This document shows, one piece after another, positions 26,450-34,262 of a DNA stretch of 64,000 nt. Below the pieces are notes generated by a model. The model searched no databases. It was not told the origin of the DNA and was given only the letters and a program-made list of their open reading frames with translations. The DNA is from Bacteroidales bacterium (GTDB lineage: Bacteria; Bacteroidota; Bacteroidia; Bacteroidales; UBA932). A program made the position numbers and the translations under genes. The stretch's first letter is position 1, and each line of letters starts with the position of its first letter. The stretch is from the NCBI GenBank assembly GCA_017544005.1, contig JAFYEZ010000039.1, positions 1 through 64,000 on the forward strand, given 5' to 3'.

Positions 26450-27154
26450 TTACTTCAGGGGTTGGTAGAGTTCCCGCAGGCAACCGTCCGCCAAGGCCTC
26501 CAGCGAGGAGACGCCCAGTTCGGCGTGCAGTCCGGCGGCGGTATAGGCGATGGGGAGTTCGGTGCAGGCCTCGGCAATCGGAAGCCGCTCCTCCGCCCAG
26601 AGCGCCTCGCAAACTGCCCGGTAGCGCGCGGCCGCCTCCGCGAGATGGCCGGCCTTGACCTGCAGGATCAGGGCATGGATCTCCTGCTGCTGCGCCTCGG
26701 TGGGAATGCGGAAACGGTAGCCGCTCTTGCGGGCATGCTCCTGAAAGAGGCCGGTCTGCATGGTGCCGGTAGTGGCAGTCAGCCAGGCCCCCTGCGGATT
26801 GCGCTCGCGGCAGCAACGGATGGTCTCCTCCACGATATGAACCAGCGGGACAGGGATTTCACTGCGGAAACGGTCAATGAAGTAATGGGCAGTATTGCAG
26901 GTCACGCAGACGCGGTCCGCGCCCCAGCTGACGAGTTTCGAGAGCCCTTCCTTCAGGACGGGCGTCGGATCTGCGCCGCCGCAGAGGATGGCCTCGGTGC
27001 GGTCGGGGATCTGGGGTAATGAATACAGGATTACTTTCGGATGCTCCTGGTCGCACGCGGCCGGGGCCTTGGCAGCGAGCAGGCGCATGAATTCCGCCGA
27101 GGCGGCGGGTCCCATTCCGCCCAGGACGCCGAGTGTCAGTCCGTTGTTCTTCAT
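26450..27154 (-). CDS. Aspartate/glutamate racemase family protein
   Basis: 234 residues from ATG 27154. LGVLGGMGPAASAEFM at the start and VCVTCNTAHYFID (first catalytic Cys, ~83) plus EACTELPIAYTAAG (second Cys, ~195) are the paired motifs of the Asp/Glu/hydantoin racemase superfamily, closest in layout to YgeA/aspartate racemase. The enzyme would interconvert L- and D-amino acids without cofactor; the substrate (Asp, Glu or broad) cannot be told. It is first in a transcript with ftsY, pheT and a permease gene, behind a good promoter box. Confidence 0.82.
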   Translation of the reverse strand: MKNNGLTLGVLGGMGPAASAEFMRLLAAKAPAACDQEHPKVILYSLPQIPDRTEAILCGGADPTPVLKEGLSKLVSWGADRVCVTCNTAHYFIDRFRSEIPVPLVHIVEETIRCCRERNPQGAWLTATTGTMQTGLFQEHARKSGYRFRIPTEAQQQEIHALILQVKAGHLAEAAARYRAVCEALWAEERLPIAEACTELPIAYTAAGLHAELGVSSLEALADGCLRELYQPLK

Positions 27155-27175
27155 ATTCGCAGTTTCTATAAACTG

Positions 27176-27183
27176 CAAATATA
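27176..27183 (-). promoter_or_regulatory. -7 promoter box of the racemase-ftsY-pheT operon
   Basis: Minus strand TATATTTG, an exact TAnnTTTG, 21 bases before the racemase ATG. It lies in the 42-base gap after the upstream cysteine desulfidase gene. Confidence 0.65.
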
Positions 27184-27196
27184 CAAAAAAAGAGCG

Positions 27197-28501
27197 CTAT
27201 TTGCAGGACATGATGTCGAGAATCATCTTGTCGGTGGCCTTCATTCCCACACTGCCGATCCGGCCGAGGTTGGCGATGGTCTTTTCGATCTCCTCCTCGA
27301 TGATGCCGTCGCTGGCGGAAATGCACTGGCCGTCGAGCGCCAGCACCGCCGATTGCAGGGCGGTGGCCACGCCGGAAGCCACTTTCAGGGCGCAGCCCAC
27401 CTTGGCGCCGTCGCACACCATGCCGGTAATGTTGCCGATCATGTTCTTGATGGCCGCGCAGACCTGCTCATAGCCCCCTTTGCGGAGATATACAATGCCA
27501 CAGGCGCTGCCCGTGGAGGCAATCACGCAGCCGCAGAGGGCCGAGAGTTTGCCCAGGTATCCCTTGATATGGATCGCCACCAGGTGGGAGAGCGCCAGGG
27601 CGCGCAGGAGTTCCTCGTGCGAGGCACCGGTCTTTTCCGCGATGGCGATGACCGGCATCGTGGCGGTCACCCCCTGGTTGCCGCTGCCCGAGTTGCTCAT
27701 CGCAGAGAGGGTACAACCGGCCATACGGGCATCAGAAGCCGCTGCGGTCCACGCCATTGCGTGAATCAGCAGGGTGTCGCCATAGACGCTCTTGTTATCG
27801 TCGGCCAACAGCGTACGCCCAACCTGCAGGCCATAGGGATGGCGGAGTCCCTCCTCCGCCAGCGCGCGGTTCATCGTCACGGAATCCTCCATGAAGGCAA
27901 TCTTTTCCAGCGGGACGGTATTCACGAACTCCCAGATATCGCGGACGGTAATCCGGCGGGCGAAGTCCGGCTCGACGCAATCCGCGCTGCCGGAGGCCGC
28001 TTCACCGGCCGGTGTTCCGGCTGCCAGCACGGAAGCTCCGTCGAAGGTCGCCTCCACGATCCGGTCGTGCGCCCCCGAAATGACGGCAGAAGCCACATGG
28101 CCCTCCGCCCGCGCTTCGGCATAGACATAGAGCATCTCGTCGGTCGGTGCCAGCGAAATCACCACCTTGCCGGTCTTGACCAGCTTGCGGGCCTTCTCCA
28201 CCGCCTTCGGGCAGAGTTCGTGCAGCACCTCCAGTCCATAGCGGGAACAACCGCAGACCGCGCCAAGGGCAGCCGCCACATGCAGTCCCACCATTCCGGT
28301 GCCGGGAATCCCGACCCCCATTCCGTTCTTGAGAATATTGGGACTCACCCCGGCGGAGATCTCCGCGGGTTCGAGGCCACAGCCATCCCGCAGGGCCTCG
28401 GCGGCACGGGCCACCGCAAGGGCCACCGCAATCGGCTCCGTACACCCGAGCGCCGGCTTCACCTCCGCGTGAATCAGCGCGATAATTTTGTCGTAATCCA
28501 T
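27197..28501 (-). CDS. cyuA: L-cysteine desulfidase family protein (CyuA/YhaM, UPF0597)
   Basis: 434 residues. ALGCTEPIAVALA near the N-terminus (Cys ~19), SGSGNQGVTATMPVIA (~285) and CGCVIASTGSACGI with clustered cysteines (~335-348) are the conserved segments of the UPF0597 family. E. coli CyuA and its archaeal homologue use an Fe-S cluster to break L-cysteine into pyruvate, ammonia and sulfide; the family is related to the alpha chain of Fe-S serine dehydratases, so serine is a possible alternative substrate. The gene stands alone behind its own promoter. Confidence 0.85.
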   Translation of the reverse strand: MDYDKIIALIHAEVKPALGCTEPIAVALAVARAAEALRDGCGLEPAEISAGVSPNILKNGMGVGIPGTGMVGLHVAAALGAVCGCSRYGLEVLHELCPKAVEKARKLVKTGKVVISLAPTDEMLYVYAEARAEGHVASAVISGAHDRIVEATFDGASVLAAGTPAGEAASGSADCVEPDFARRITVRDIWEFVNTVPLEKIAFMEDSVTMNRALAEEGLRHPYGLQVGRTLLADDNKSVYGDTLLIHAMAWTAAASDARMAGCTLSAMSNSGSGNQGVTATMPVIAIAEKTGASHEELLRALALSHLVAIHIKGYLGKLSALCGCVIASTGSACGIVYLRKGGYEQVCAAIKNMIGNITGMVCDGAKVGCALKVASGVATALQSAVLALDGQCISASDGIIEEEIEKTIANLGRIGSVGMKATDKMILDIMSCK

Positions 28502-28522
28502 GGGATTTCCGTATTAACGCTA

Positions 28523-28530
28523 CAAAGATA
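28523..28530 (-). promoter_or_regulatory. -7 promoter box of the cysteine desulfidase gene
   Basis: Minus strand TATCTTTG, 21 bases before the ATG at 28501, directly after the terminator of the upstream gene. Confidence 0.7.
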
Positions 28531-28532
28531 AG

Positions 28533-28563
28533 AAAAAAGACGGCCAAGCGTTTGCCTGACCGT
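28533..28563 (-). terminator. Intrinsic terminator after the C10 protease/lipoprotein pair
   Basis: Read on the minus strand: ACGGTCAGGC, loop AAAC, GCTTGGCCGT (10-bp stem with two G-T pairs; 28540-28563), then CTTTTTT. It ends the transcript of the lipoprotein gene. Its stem resembles that of the terminator at 30875-30906. Confidence 0.75.
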
Positions 28564-28576
28564 TTCCCTAATCAGC

Positions 28577-29275
28577 TTAGAGCGGACGATATGTGGCCGT
28601 AATCACTCGGTCGTGCGAGTCGGTTATCCGGATTATCAGATGGGAATCCCTCAGCGATACACTCGATGGCTCCAGGGATTGAAAACAAATTTGGAGTCGC
28701 TCTTCATACGGGAAATAATCCACCGATGTCCGCGACCAGTAATAATCTACCAACTGCCTCATTCCGGGGACCTCCGTGAGCGCTTGAACGTATCTTTCAT
28801 CACAATAGCTATAGGATAGAGCCAACAAATCCCGAACAGACGACCCAGCGGGATGTCCCTCATCCCAATCAGTAAGGGTAATCACGTCAATATCATTAAT
28901 CCTCAGGTCAATAGCACACATAGGATCCTGCTGATAATTAGGCCCCGTATTCTGTAATATCCAATAAAACTGCCTCCCTTTGTAAATACACCCTTCTCCG
29001 TACAGAAGGTGCAATTCTTCGAGTTCTTCCGGATCAGTAATCTGACTGAACAGTTTTGTCCATCCGGGATTGTCCGAGTACCGACCGCCCCAAACAATTC
29101 TCAGTAGTTGATCTCCGTGATTTTCAATAACCAGCGAATCCAGTCGGTAGTATGCACCGTACTCATGCTCTACATAAGGCATCTCCGGAGGATGCTTGGT
29201 GCAACCGCCCAACCCGATGAAGATCCCCGTCAGGAAGATCGATATGACAGTTCTGATTGTAGTACTAATTCTCAT
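28577..29275 (-). CDS. Hypothetical lipoprotein paired with C10 peptidase
   Basis: 232 residues from ATG 29275. Signal MRISTTIRTVISIFLTGIFIGLGGC with lipobox GLGGC (Cys25). The mature part is acidic, rich in Tyr and Asp (RLDSLVIENHGDQLLRIVWGG, VITLTDWDEG) and matches no family I recognise. Its start overlaps the stop of the C10 peptidase gene by 11 bases, so the two are translated together. Streptococcal and Bacteroides C10 proteases often have a small inhibitor gene next to them; this protein is longer than those inhibitors, and the inhibitor role is only a hypothesis. Like its neighbour it is AT-richer than the rest of the window. Confidence 0.6.
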   Translation of the reverse strand: MRISTTIRTVISIFLTGIFIGLGGCTKHPPEMPYVEHEYGAYYRLDSLVIENHGDQLLRIVWGGRYSDNPGWTKLFSQITDPEELEELHLLYGEGCIYKGRQFYWILQNTGPNYQQDPMCAIDLRINDIDVITLTDWDEGHPAGSSVRDLLALSYSYCDERYVQALTEVPGMRQLVDYYWSRTSVDYFPYEERLQICFQSLEPSSVSLRDSHLIIRITDSHDRVITATYRPL

Positions 29276-30719
29276 TATAGTAAGATTTAAACTGCGAGCA
29301 GATTGAAATGCTGTCGATTGGCACAGTTTGTTCTCTGCGATAATAATAAACAATTAAATGATTATACTCTGATGTACTATCTGGATCGAAAGTATCGTGA
29401 TATCCGTCATAGGATACAGCATGTCTTCGTCTAATACAGGAAGTTGAGAACCAGCCGTTGTTGAAGCCACCGTGCCCCCAGTTGCAGTGTATCATACTGG
29501 CGTCGGCACACATATTAGATCCATCAACGACCCAGTAATGACTATTATCGAGATCCCAAAGAGACCAACCACACATTATGGTAGGCGTTCCATTGCCAAG
29601 CATCGCCCCTATCCGTATCTTTTGATTAATATCAAGACTATCTGTCGTCCAATAATCGACATTTGAATAGCCTAAATCTCTCAAAGCATCAGCGACCTTA
29701 TTAGGTAAAGCACCTGTCATATTCCACATAGGGAGAATATTATCAACCGTGTTGAACATAGAGGAAATTAAACGGTCCCGACTTCTCTTGAAGGAGCACC
29801 ACTCAACAGAGATACTATCATTATCTCCAGATTGAATTGCATTCCCCACGCATCCCAAGAAAGACAACTTTTCAACTCCCGACATCCCAGTAGTATCAAT
29901 ATCCTGATAATCATAGAAATAATCCTGAAGAGAAAAATGAACACTACCTATGTTGTTTGAGTTTTTATAAAATGTATATCGGAAACCTTCTCCATCGCAA
30001 CCAGCAGTGTCGGTACAAGCTGAATAGTCCACTAAGGATCCATCTGCAATGATGGTAGGATAGTGGTTCTTTGCACATATAATAGCGAGCGCAACCGCAG
30101 GACAACCTGATATTACATACCTTCCATTGGATTTGTGACAAAATGAACGACCTTGATTAAACGAAAGATTCTGCGTCATTGGTGGGACGACAGATGTAAA
30201 AGATTCTCCCCCATGAGGGGCCGGACCTTCGCCGGGAGGGGCTTCGTTATCATCTGGGTCATCGTTTTCAACTCTGCTTGGAATATAATCTTTGTAAATC
30301 CCATTCTTGAGAAACAATGCAATCATTCTCTCATAAGAATGAGAATTGTTATCCTCGGAGTCTGAATCAATGATTAGCCCCATATCCATACTTCCTTTTT
30401 CTGTCACCGCAATAATAGGGTCCACATCCGTTCTAGCACCGAGAACACTATAACCTGAATTATCTGCATAGTTCACCAGATACGCCATCGGCTGCCCACC
30501 CTCTTCACGGAACACATCGACAGATTGGATAGTGCGACTATGATTAGTACGAGTTCTTGGTTGAAAACTACTCTCAAACTCGTGAAGAATCCGCAATGCT
30601 TTATCTAAAGGGACATAGTCAGGAACGCTCTCCTGAGCATTATCAAGACTTCTTGTGTTTGTTTCACAAGAGAGTATTACAGGAAGCAGTAGAGCAAGGA
30701 GTATTAAATGTTTAGACAT
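29265..30719 (-). CDS. C10 family cysteine peptidase (streptopain-like) lipoprotein
   Basis: 484 residues. Lipobox VILSC (Cys18), then a propeptide-like N-terminal region (~35-150, YLVNYADNSGYSVLGARTDVDPIIAVTEKG, the Spi/C10 inhibitory fold). Catalytic features are intact: Cys206 in ISGCPAVALAII, His394 in NSHYWVVDGSN, and the HCNWGHGGFNNGWF motif that positions the Trp. No C-terminal sorting domain is present. C10 enzymes are secreted or surface proteases, such as SpeB of streptococci and interpain/Bfp of Bacteroidales. The lines are near 40% G+C, clearly below the neighbours, which suggests acquisition. It forms a two-gene transcript with the lipoprotein downstream. Confidence 0.88.
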   Translation of the reverse strand: MSKHLILLALLLPVILSCETNTRSLDNAQESVPDYVPLDKALRILHEFESSFQPRTRTNHSRTIQSVDVFREEGGQPMAYLVNYADNSGYSVLGARTDVDPIIAVTEKGSMDMGLIIDSDSEDNNSHSYERMIALFLKNGIYKDYIPSRVENDDPDDNEAPPGEGPAPHGGESFTSVVPPMTQNLSFNQGRSFCHKSNGRYVISGCPAVALAIICAKNHYPTIIADGSLVDYSACTDTAGCDGEGFRYTFYKNSNNIGSVHFSLQDYFYDYQDIDTTGMSGVEKLSFLGCVGNAIQSGDNDSISVEWCSFKRSRDRLISSMFNTVDNILPMWNMTGALPNKVADALRDLGYSNVDYWTTDSLDINQKIRIGAMLGNGTPTIMCGWSLWDLDNSHYWVVDGSNMCADASMIHCNWGHGGFNNGWFSTSCIRRRHAVSYDGYHDTFDPDSTSEYNHLIVYYYRREQTVPIDSISICSQFKSYYNEN

Positions 30720-30758
30720 ATTGATAACATATTAAAAAACAAACGACGAGAAACGTTA

Positions 30759-30766
30759 CAAAATTA
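30759..30766 (-). promoter_or_regulatory. -7 promoter box of the C10 peptidase operon
   Basis: Minus strand TAATTTTG, an exact TAnnTTTG, 39 bases before the ATG at 30719, in the AT-rich segment 30720-30870, where I see no gene. Confidence 0.6.
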
Positions 30767-30874
30767 AGAAATAATTCTCGAAAAAACAACTATTGATAAT
30801 CCCACCCTATCGTCTAAATAGCGTTTCATAAGAAACATTATCGCCCTCGGTTCTGAACAATGTCTTTTTATCAC

Positions 30875-30906
30875 AAAAAAGACGGTCAGGCATCAGCCCA
30901 ACCGTC
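30875..30906 (-). terminator. Intrinsic terminator of rpmB-rpmG-DUF4295
   Basis: Read on the minus strand: GACGGTTGGGC (30906-30896), loop TGAT, GCCTGACCGTC (30891-30881), then TTTTTT. The 11-bp stem contains two G-T pairs. It lies 21 bases after the DUF4295 stop. Confidence 0.8.
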
Positions 30907-30927
30907 TTTCGTAGGTTTCTGTCCGGA

Positions 30928-31089
30928 TTACTTCTTCTCGAAGTACTCTTTCACGCCGGCAGTCGGAACGAATTCCTCCTGGAACATGTAAGCACCGGTA
31001 CGCTCGGACTTGACCATACGGATGCATTTGACAACGTTTCTCTTTTCAGACTTATCGCCGGTAAATGTAGCGACCGCTTTCTTTGCCAT
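30928..31089 (-). CDS. DUF4295 small ribosome-associated protein
   Basis: 53 residues, too short for most gene callers' limits. It starts MAKKAVATFTGDK and contains MVKSERTGAYMFQEEFVP, the conserved pattern of the Bacteroidetes-specific DUF4295 family, and is strongly basic overall. It lies 22 bases after rpmG and before the shared terminator, the standard Bacteroidetes order rpmB-rpmG-DUF4295. The function is not established as far as I know; the constant ribosomal neighbourhood suggests a role at the ribosome. Confidence 0.9.
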   Translation of the reverse strand: MAKKAVATFTGDKSEKRNVVKCIRMVKSERTGAYMFQEEFVPTAGVKEYFEKK

Positions 31090-31111
31090 GGTAAGATGAG
31101 TTTATAGGGTG

Positions 31112-31294
31112 TTACTTGATTTCCTTGTGAACGGTGACCTTCTTCAGATAAGGGTTGTACTTCTTCATCTCGAGGCGGTCAGGCGTGTTCTTCTTGTTCT
31201 TGGTGGTGATGTAACGGGAGATGCCCGGAACACCGCTTGCTTTCTGTTCGGTGCATTCCAGAATGACCTGCACACGGTTACCTTTCTTTGCCAT
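31112..31294 (-). CDS. rpmG: 50S ribosomal protein L33
   Basis: 60 residues, [18 protein letters not shown]...[34 protein letters not shown], a full-length L33. Only one Cys is present, so this is the zinc-free form. It sits 12 bases after rpmB. Confidence 0.98.
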   Translation of the reverse strand: MAKKGNRVQVILECTEQKASGVPGISRYITTKNKKNTPDRLEMKKYNPYLKKVTVHKEIK

Positions 31295-31306
31295 ACTTGT
31301 AATGCA

Positions 31307-31549
31307 TTAAACGATGTTGATCAAACCTTTTTCCTGAGCAGCCTTGACCGTCTCGGCGAGGCCGTTCTTGTAGATGGTCTTCATGCCGCGGCAGGAGACC
31401 TTGAGGGTGATGAATCTTTTCTCCTCTTCCGACCAGAACTTCTTGGTCTTGAGGTTGGGAGCAAATTCGCGCTTGGTGCGGCGCTTGGAGTGGGAAACGT
31501 TGTTGCCCACCATTCTGCTCTTACCGGTAACTTGACAAACTCGTGCCAT
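31307..31549 (-). CDS. rpmB: 50S ribosomal protein L28
   Basis: 80 residues, [33 protein letters not shown]..., the standard L28 start and length. The N-terminal zinc CxxC pair is absent (a single Cys at position 5). It is first of the rpmB-rpmG-DUF4295 unit, separated from lepB by 72 bases. Confidence 0.98.
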   Translation of the reverse strand: MARVCQVTGKSRMVGNNVSHSKRRTKREFAPNLKTKKFWSEEEKRFITLKVSCRGMKTIYKNGLAETVKAAQEKGLINIV

Positions 31550-31587
31550 ATATATCTACGTTTTATTATTTCTCCAATTTGGGGCTG

Positions 31588-31595
31588 CAAATATC
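31588..31595 (-). promoter_or_regulatory. Possible -7 box of rpmB operon
   Basis: Minus strand GATATTTG (seven of eight positions of TAnnTTTG), 38 bases before the rpmB ATG in the AT-rich gap after lepB. Confidence 0.4.
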
Positions 31596-31621
31596 GGTTA
31601 TTTTTATCAATTACGCAAATT

Positions 31622-32971
31622 TTATTTGCATCCCTTCAAAAATCTCTTCCACCTGATATTCTTGGGGAAAGCGCGGGAGGCGTCGGTCGAGAGCCAGACG
31701 AAAAGCGGCCGGCCTACGACGTGGTCTTCCGGAACGAATCCCCAGTAGCGTGAATCCAGGGAATTGTGGCGGTTGTCGCCCATCATGAAATAGTAGTCCA
31801 TCGCGAAGGTGTAGGCATCTGCCGGAGCGCCGTCGATGCGGATCTCCCCTTCCGAAACTTCCAGCGCATGGCCTTCATAGACCTCGATGATCCGCCGGTA
31901 AAGCGGCAGGTTCTCCGCGGTCAGCTGCACCGTGGCCCCCTTGGCGGGAATCCAGAGCGGACCGTAGTTGTCGCGGGTCCAGCCGGTTTCGGTGAAGGGG
32001 AAGAGCATCTCGGGGCTGTCGGGCCAGTCCGGGGGATAGACATCGTTGTTGCGCGTGACCGAGAGCACGTTGGGCAGCGCCTGGATGCGTGCGAGTCCCG
32101 CCTCGGTGAGCGCCATCTCCGGATAGCAGCTCCGCGCGGGATCGTAGTGCAGTTCGTTCAGGTTCAGACCGATATCCTCCAGCACCTTGCGGTTGATGGA
32201 GGAGCCGTTCGTTTCTACGCGGTAGGTCAGCTGAATGCCCGGATAAGCGGGCTGCGGCGTGCCGTTCACCACGACCTGTCCGTCCACCACCTGCAGCGTA
32301 TCGCCGGCCACCGCCACGCAGCGCTTGACGTAGTGGTCCTTTTTGGTAACGGGACGCACCACGATGGGGCCGTATTGGCGGAGGGTCCGCTCCCTGCCTT
32401 CCAGCCGCACCAGCGAATAGTAATCCGCTGCCGGAATTTTCTTGAGCACCGTGTCTCCGTGGGGGAAGTTGAAGACGACATAATCGTCCCGCTTCAGGTG
32501 CGAGAAGCCCTTGATCCGGCGGTACTTGAACTGGATGGCCTTGGAGTAGCTCTCCCGGTGCGAAATCGGGAAGGCGTTGTGTACGAACGGTGTGGAGAGG
32601 GGAATCTGCGGCAGGCGGGGGCCGTAGGAGACCTTGCTCACGAAGAGGTGGTCGCCCGTATAGAGCGAGGATTCCATCGACGAGGAGGGAATCCTGAAGG
32701 CCTGGATGAAGAAGATGTTGATGAAGGTGACGGCCACAACGGCCACGATAATGGCGTCCAGCCACTCGAGCCAGGGGTTTTTCTTCTCACCCTCTTTGTA
32801 ACGTTTCTTCCAGAAGGCCCACTTCACCTTTTTCGTGATGAAGAGATCAAAGACCACGGCGAGGCCCAGGAGCCACCACCAGTTCCCGATCCAGATCACC
32901 CACAGCAAATAGAGTACGGCCCAGAAACTGAACCGTACCCATCTGTTCGTATAGAATTCCTTCAGCGACAC
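31622..32971 (-). CDS. lepB: Signal peptidase I
   Basis: 449 residues. N-terminal membrane helices (WAVLYLLWVIWIGNWWWLLGLAVVFDL ~18-44; WLDAIIVAVVAVTFINIFFI ~70-90) precede the serine motif FRIPSSSMESSL (~95) and the lysine motif KRCVAVAGD (~215). MMGDNRHNSLDSRYWGFVP near 395-415 is the box E motif. The protein is longer than typical LepB because ~120 residues are inserted between boxes D and E, a form usual in Bacteroidetes. It cleaves signal peptides outside the inner membrane. It lies 15 bases after rplT, so it may share the thrS-infC transcript. Confidence 0.95.
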   Translation of the reverse strand: MSLKEFYTNRWVRFSFWAVLYLLWVIWIGNWWWLLGLAVVFDLFITKKVKWAFWKKRYKEGEKKNPWLEWLDAIIVAVVAVTFINIFFIQAFRIPSSSMESSLYTGDHLFVSKVSYGPRLPQIPLSTPFVHNAFPISHRESYSKAIQFKYRRIKGFSHLKRDDYVVFNFPHGDTVLKKIPAADYYSLVRLEGRERTLRQYGPIVVRPVTKKDHYVKRCVAVAGDTLQVVDGQVVVNGTPQPAYPGIQLTYRVETNGSSINRKVLEDIGLNLNELHYDPARSCYPEMALTEAGLARIQALPNVLSVTRNNDVYPPDWPDSPEMLFPFTETGWTRDNYGPLWIPAKGATVQLTAENLPLYRRIIEVYEGHALEVSEGEIRIDGAPADAYTFAMDYYFMMGDNRHNSLDSRYWGFVPEDHVVGRPLFVWLSTDASRAFPKNIRWKRFLKGCK

Positions 32972-32986
32972 GGCCGGAGAATTCTA

Positions 32987-33334
32987 CTATTTGCTGACGG
33001 ACTTGATGATAGCCTCGAAAGCCTTCGGATTGTTCATGGCGAGGTCAGCGAGGACCTTGCGGTTGAGACCGATGTTCTTCTCTGCGAGTTTACCCATGAA
33101 CTGCGAATAGTTCATACCGTGCTGGCGGGCAGCTGCGTTGATACGGGTAATCCACAGGGAACGGAAAGCGCGTTTCTTGGCTTTGCGATCGCGGTATGCG
33201 TAGGTGAGACCTTTTTCGTAGGTATTCTTGGCTACGGTCCAGACGTTCTTCCTTGCGAGGAAGTTACCGCGGGTTTCTTTTAAAATCTTTTTGCGGCGGG
33301 CTCTTGATGCCACCGAGTTAACCGATCTAGGCAT
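32987..33334 (-). CDS. rplT: 50S ribosomal protein L20
   Basis: 115 residues, [37 protein letters not shown]..., full-length L20. The 77-base leader between rpmI and rplT contains a short GC-rich hairpin (CCCC...GGGG near 33355-33370). In E. coli L20 represses its own operon through the leader; whether this hairpin is related is unknown. Confidence 0.98.
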   Translation of the reverse strand: MPRSVNSVASRARRKKILKETRGNFLARKNVWTVAKNTYEKGLTYAYRDRKAKKRAFRSLWITRINAAARQHGMNYSQFMGKLAEKNIGLNRKVLADLAMNNPKAFEAIIKSVSK

Positions 33335-33411
33335 AGTTTTGTGTTTTGGGGAGGACAGCGCCCCGGCTCGCGGGGACTTTTCGGCTGGCCGTCCGGTTTG
33401 ACATTAGTGAA

Positions 33412-33606
33412 TTACTTTACCAACAAAGCTTTAACCCGTTTTTCATCGGCCTTCGTAACGATGGCTACGTGGGTGAGGTTTCTCTTCTGCTTCTTGGTTT
33501 TCTTCGTCAGAATGTGACTCTTGTAGGCGTGTTTTCTTTTCACCTTTCCAGAACCGGTGAGCGTGAAGCGCTTCTTTGTACCGGAGTTGGTCTTCAATTT
33601 AGGCAT
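33412..33606 (-). CDS. rpmI: 50S ribosomal protein L35
   Basis: 64 residues, [44 protein letters not shown], full-length L35, in the conserved infC-rpmI-rplT order (30 bases after infC). Confidence 0.98.
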   Translation of the reverse strand: MPKLKTNSGTKKRFTLTGSGKVKRKHAYKSHILTKKTKKQKRNLTHVAIVTKADEKRVKALLVK

Positions 33607-33636
33607 GATTAATAATATTAAGTAAAGTAATGGTTC

Positions 33637-34236
33637 CTATTTTTTCTTGGAGGGAGCGATCATCATCAGCATCCGCTTGCCCTCGAGTTTCGGCATCTGC
33701 TCGGCCTTTCCGAACTCTTCCAGGTCCACGGCGAAGCGCAGCAGCAGTTTCTCGCCCTGTTCGGAGAAGAGGATCGAACGGCCGCGGAAGAAGACGTAGG
33801 CCTTGACCTTGGAGCCCTCCTGCAGGAAGTTCTTCGCGTGGTTGAGCTTGAACTGGTAGTCGTGCTCATCGGTCTGAGGGCCGAAACGGATCTCCTTGAT
33901 CACCACCTTGGAGGCGTTGGATTTCTGCTCCTTCGCCTTCTTTTTCTGCTGATAGACGAACTTCTGGTAGTCGATAATCTTGCAGACGGGCGGGTCTACG
34001 GCCGCGGTGATCTGAACGAGATCGAGTTCCTGTTCTTCCGCCATCCGAAGTGCTTCCGAGAGGGAATAGATCCCCTGTTCGACATTGTCACCCACGACAC
34101 GGACACGTGCCGCGCGGATTTCGTCGTTGATCGGCAGCCCCTCTTCCTTCTTGCGGTTCTGCGGCAGCCGCTGGTCGGGCAGTCGCGGTCCGGGTGCCGG
34201 TTTGGGCTTCGGCGGTCTGTAATTGTTGTTAGCGAT
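33637..34236 (-). CDS. infC: Translation initiation factor IF-3, ATC start
   Basis: 199 residues if translation begins at the ATC codon at 34234-34236. The frame is open upstream of the first GTG (34095), and the residues gained, [18 protein letters not shown], are the conserved start of the IF-3 N domain, so the shorter start would cut the domain. ATC is preceded nine bases upstream by GGAGG (34250-34246). Rare AUU/AUC start codons are characteristic of infC and let IF-3 limit its own synthesis. The first ~35 residues are a basic Pro/Asn-rich extension ([15 protein letters not shown]). The C domain has [17 protein letters not shown] and the end MIAPSKKK. The exact start codon is inference. 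Confidence 0.9.
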   Translation of the reverse strand: MANNNYRPPKPKPAPGPRLPDQRLPQNRKKEEGLPINDEIRAARVRVVGDNVEQGIYSLSEALRMAEEQELDLVQITAAVDPPVCKIIDYQKFVYQQKKKAKEQKSNASKVVIKEIRFGPQTDEHDYQFKLNHAKNFLQEGSKVKAYVFFRGRSILFSEQGEKLLLRFAVDLEEFGKAEQMPKLEGKRMLMMIAPSKKK

Positions 34237-34262
34237 AGGACAGGTCCTCCAAGTTAAGTTTG

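Noticed and set aside
33335..33411. L20 autoregulatory leader before rplT
   Set aside because: A short GC hairpin exists, but nothing in it matches a known L20 binding site closely enough to call.
33637..34095. infC beginning at GTG 34095
   Set aside because: This would delete the conserved INDEIRAxxVRVVGD segment of the IF-3 N domain, which is encoded in frame just upstream.
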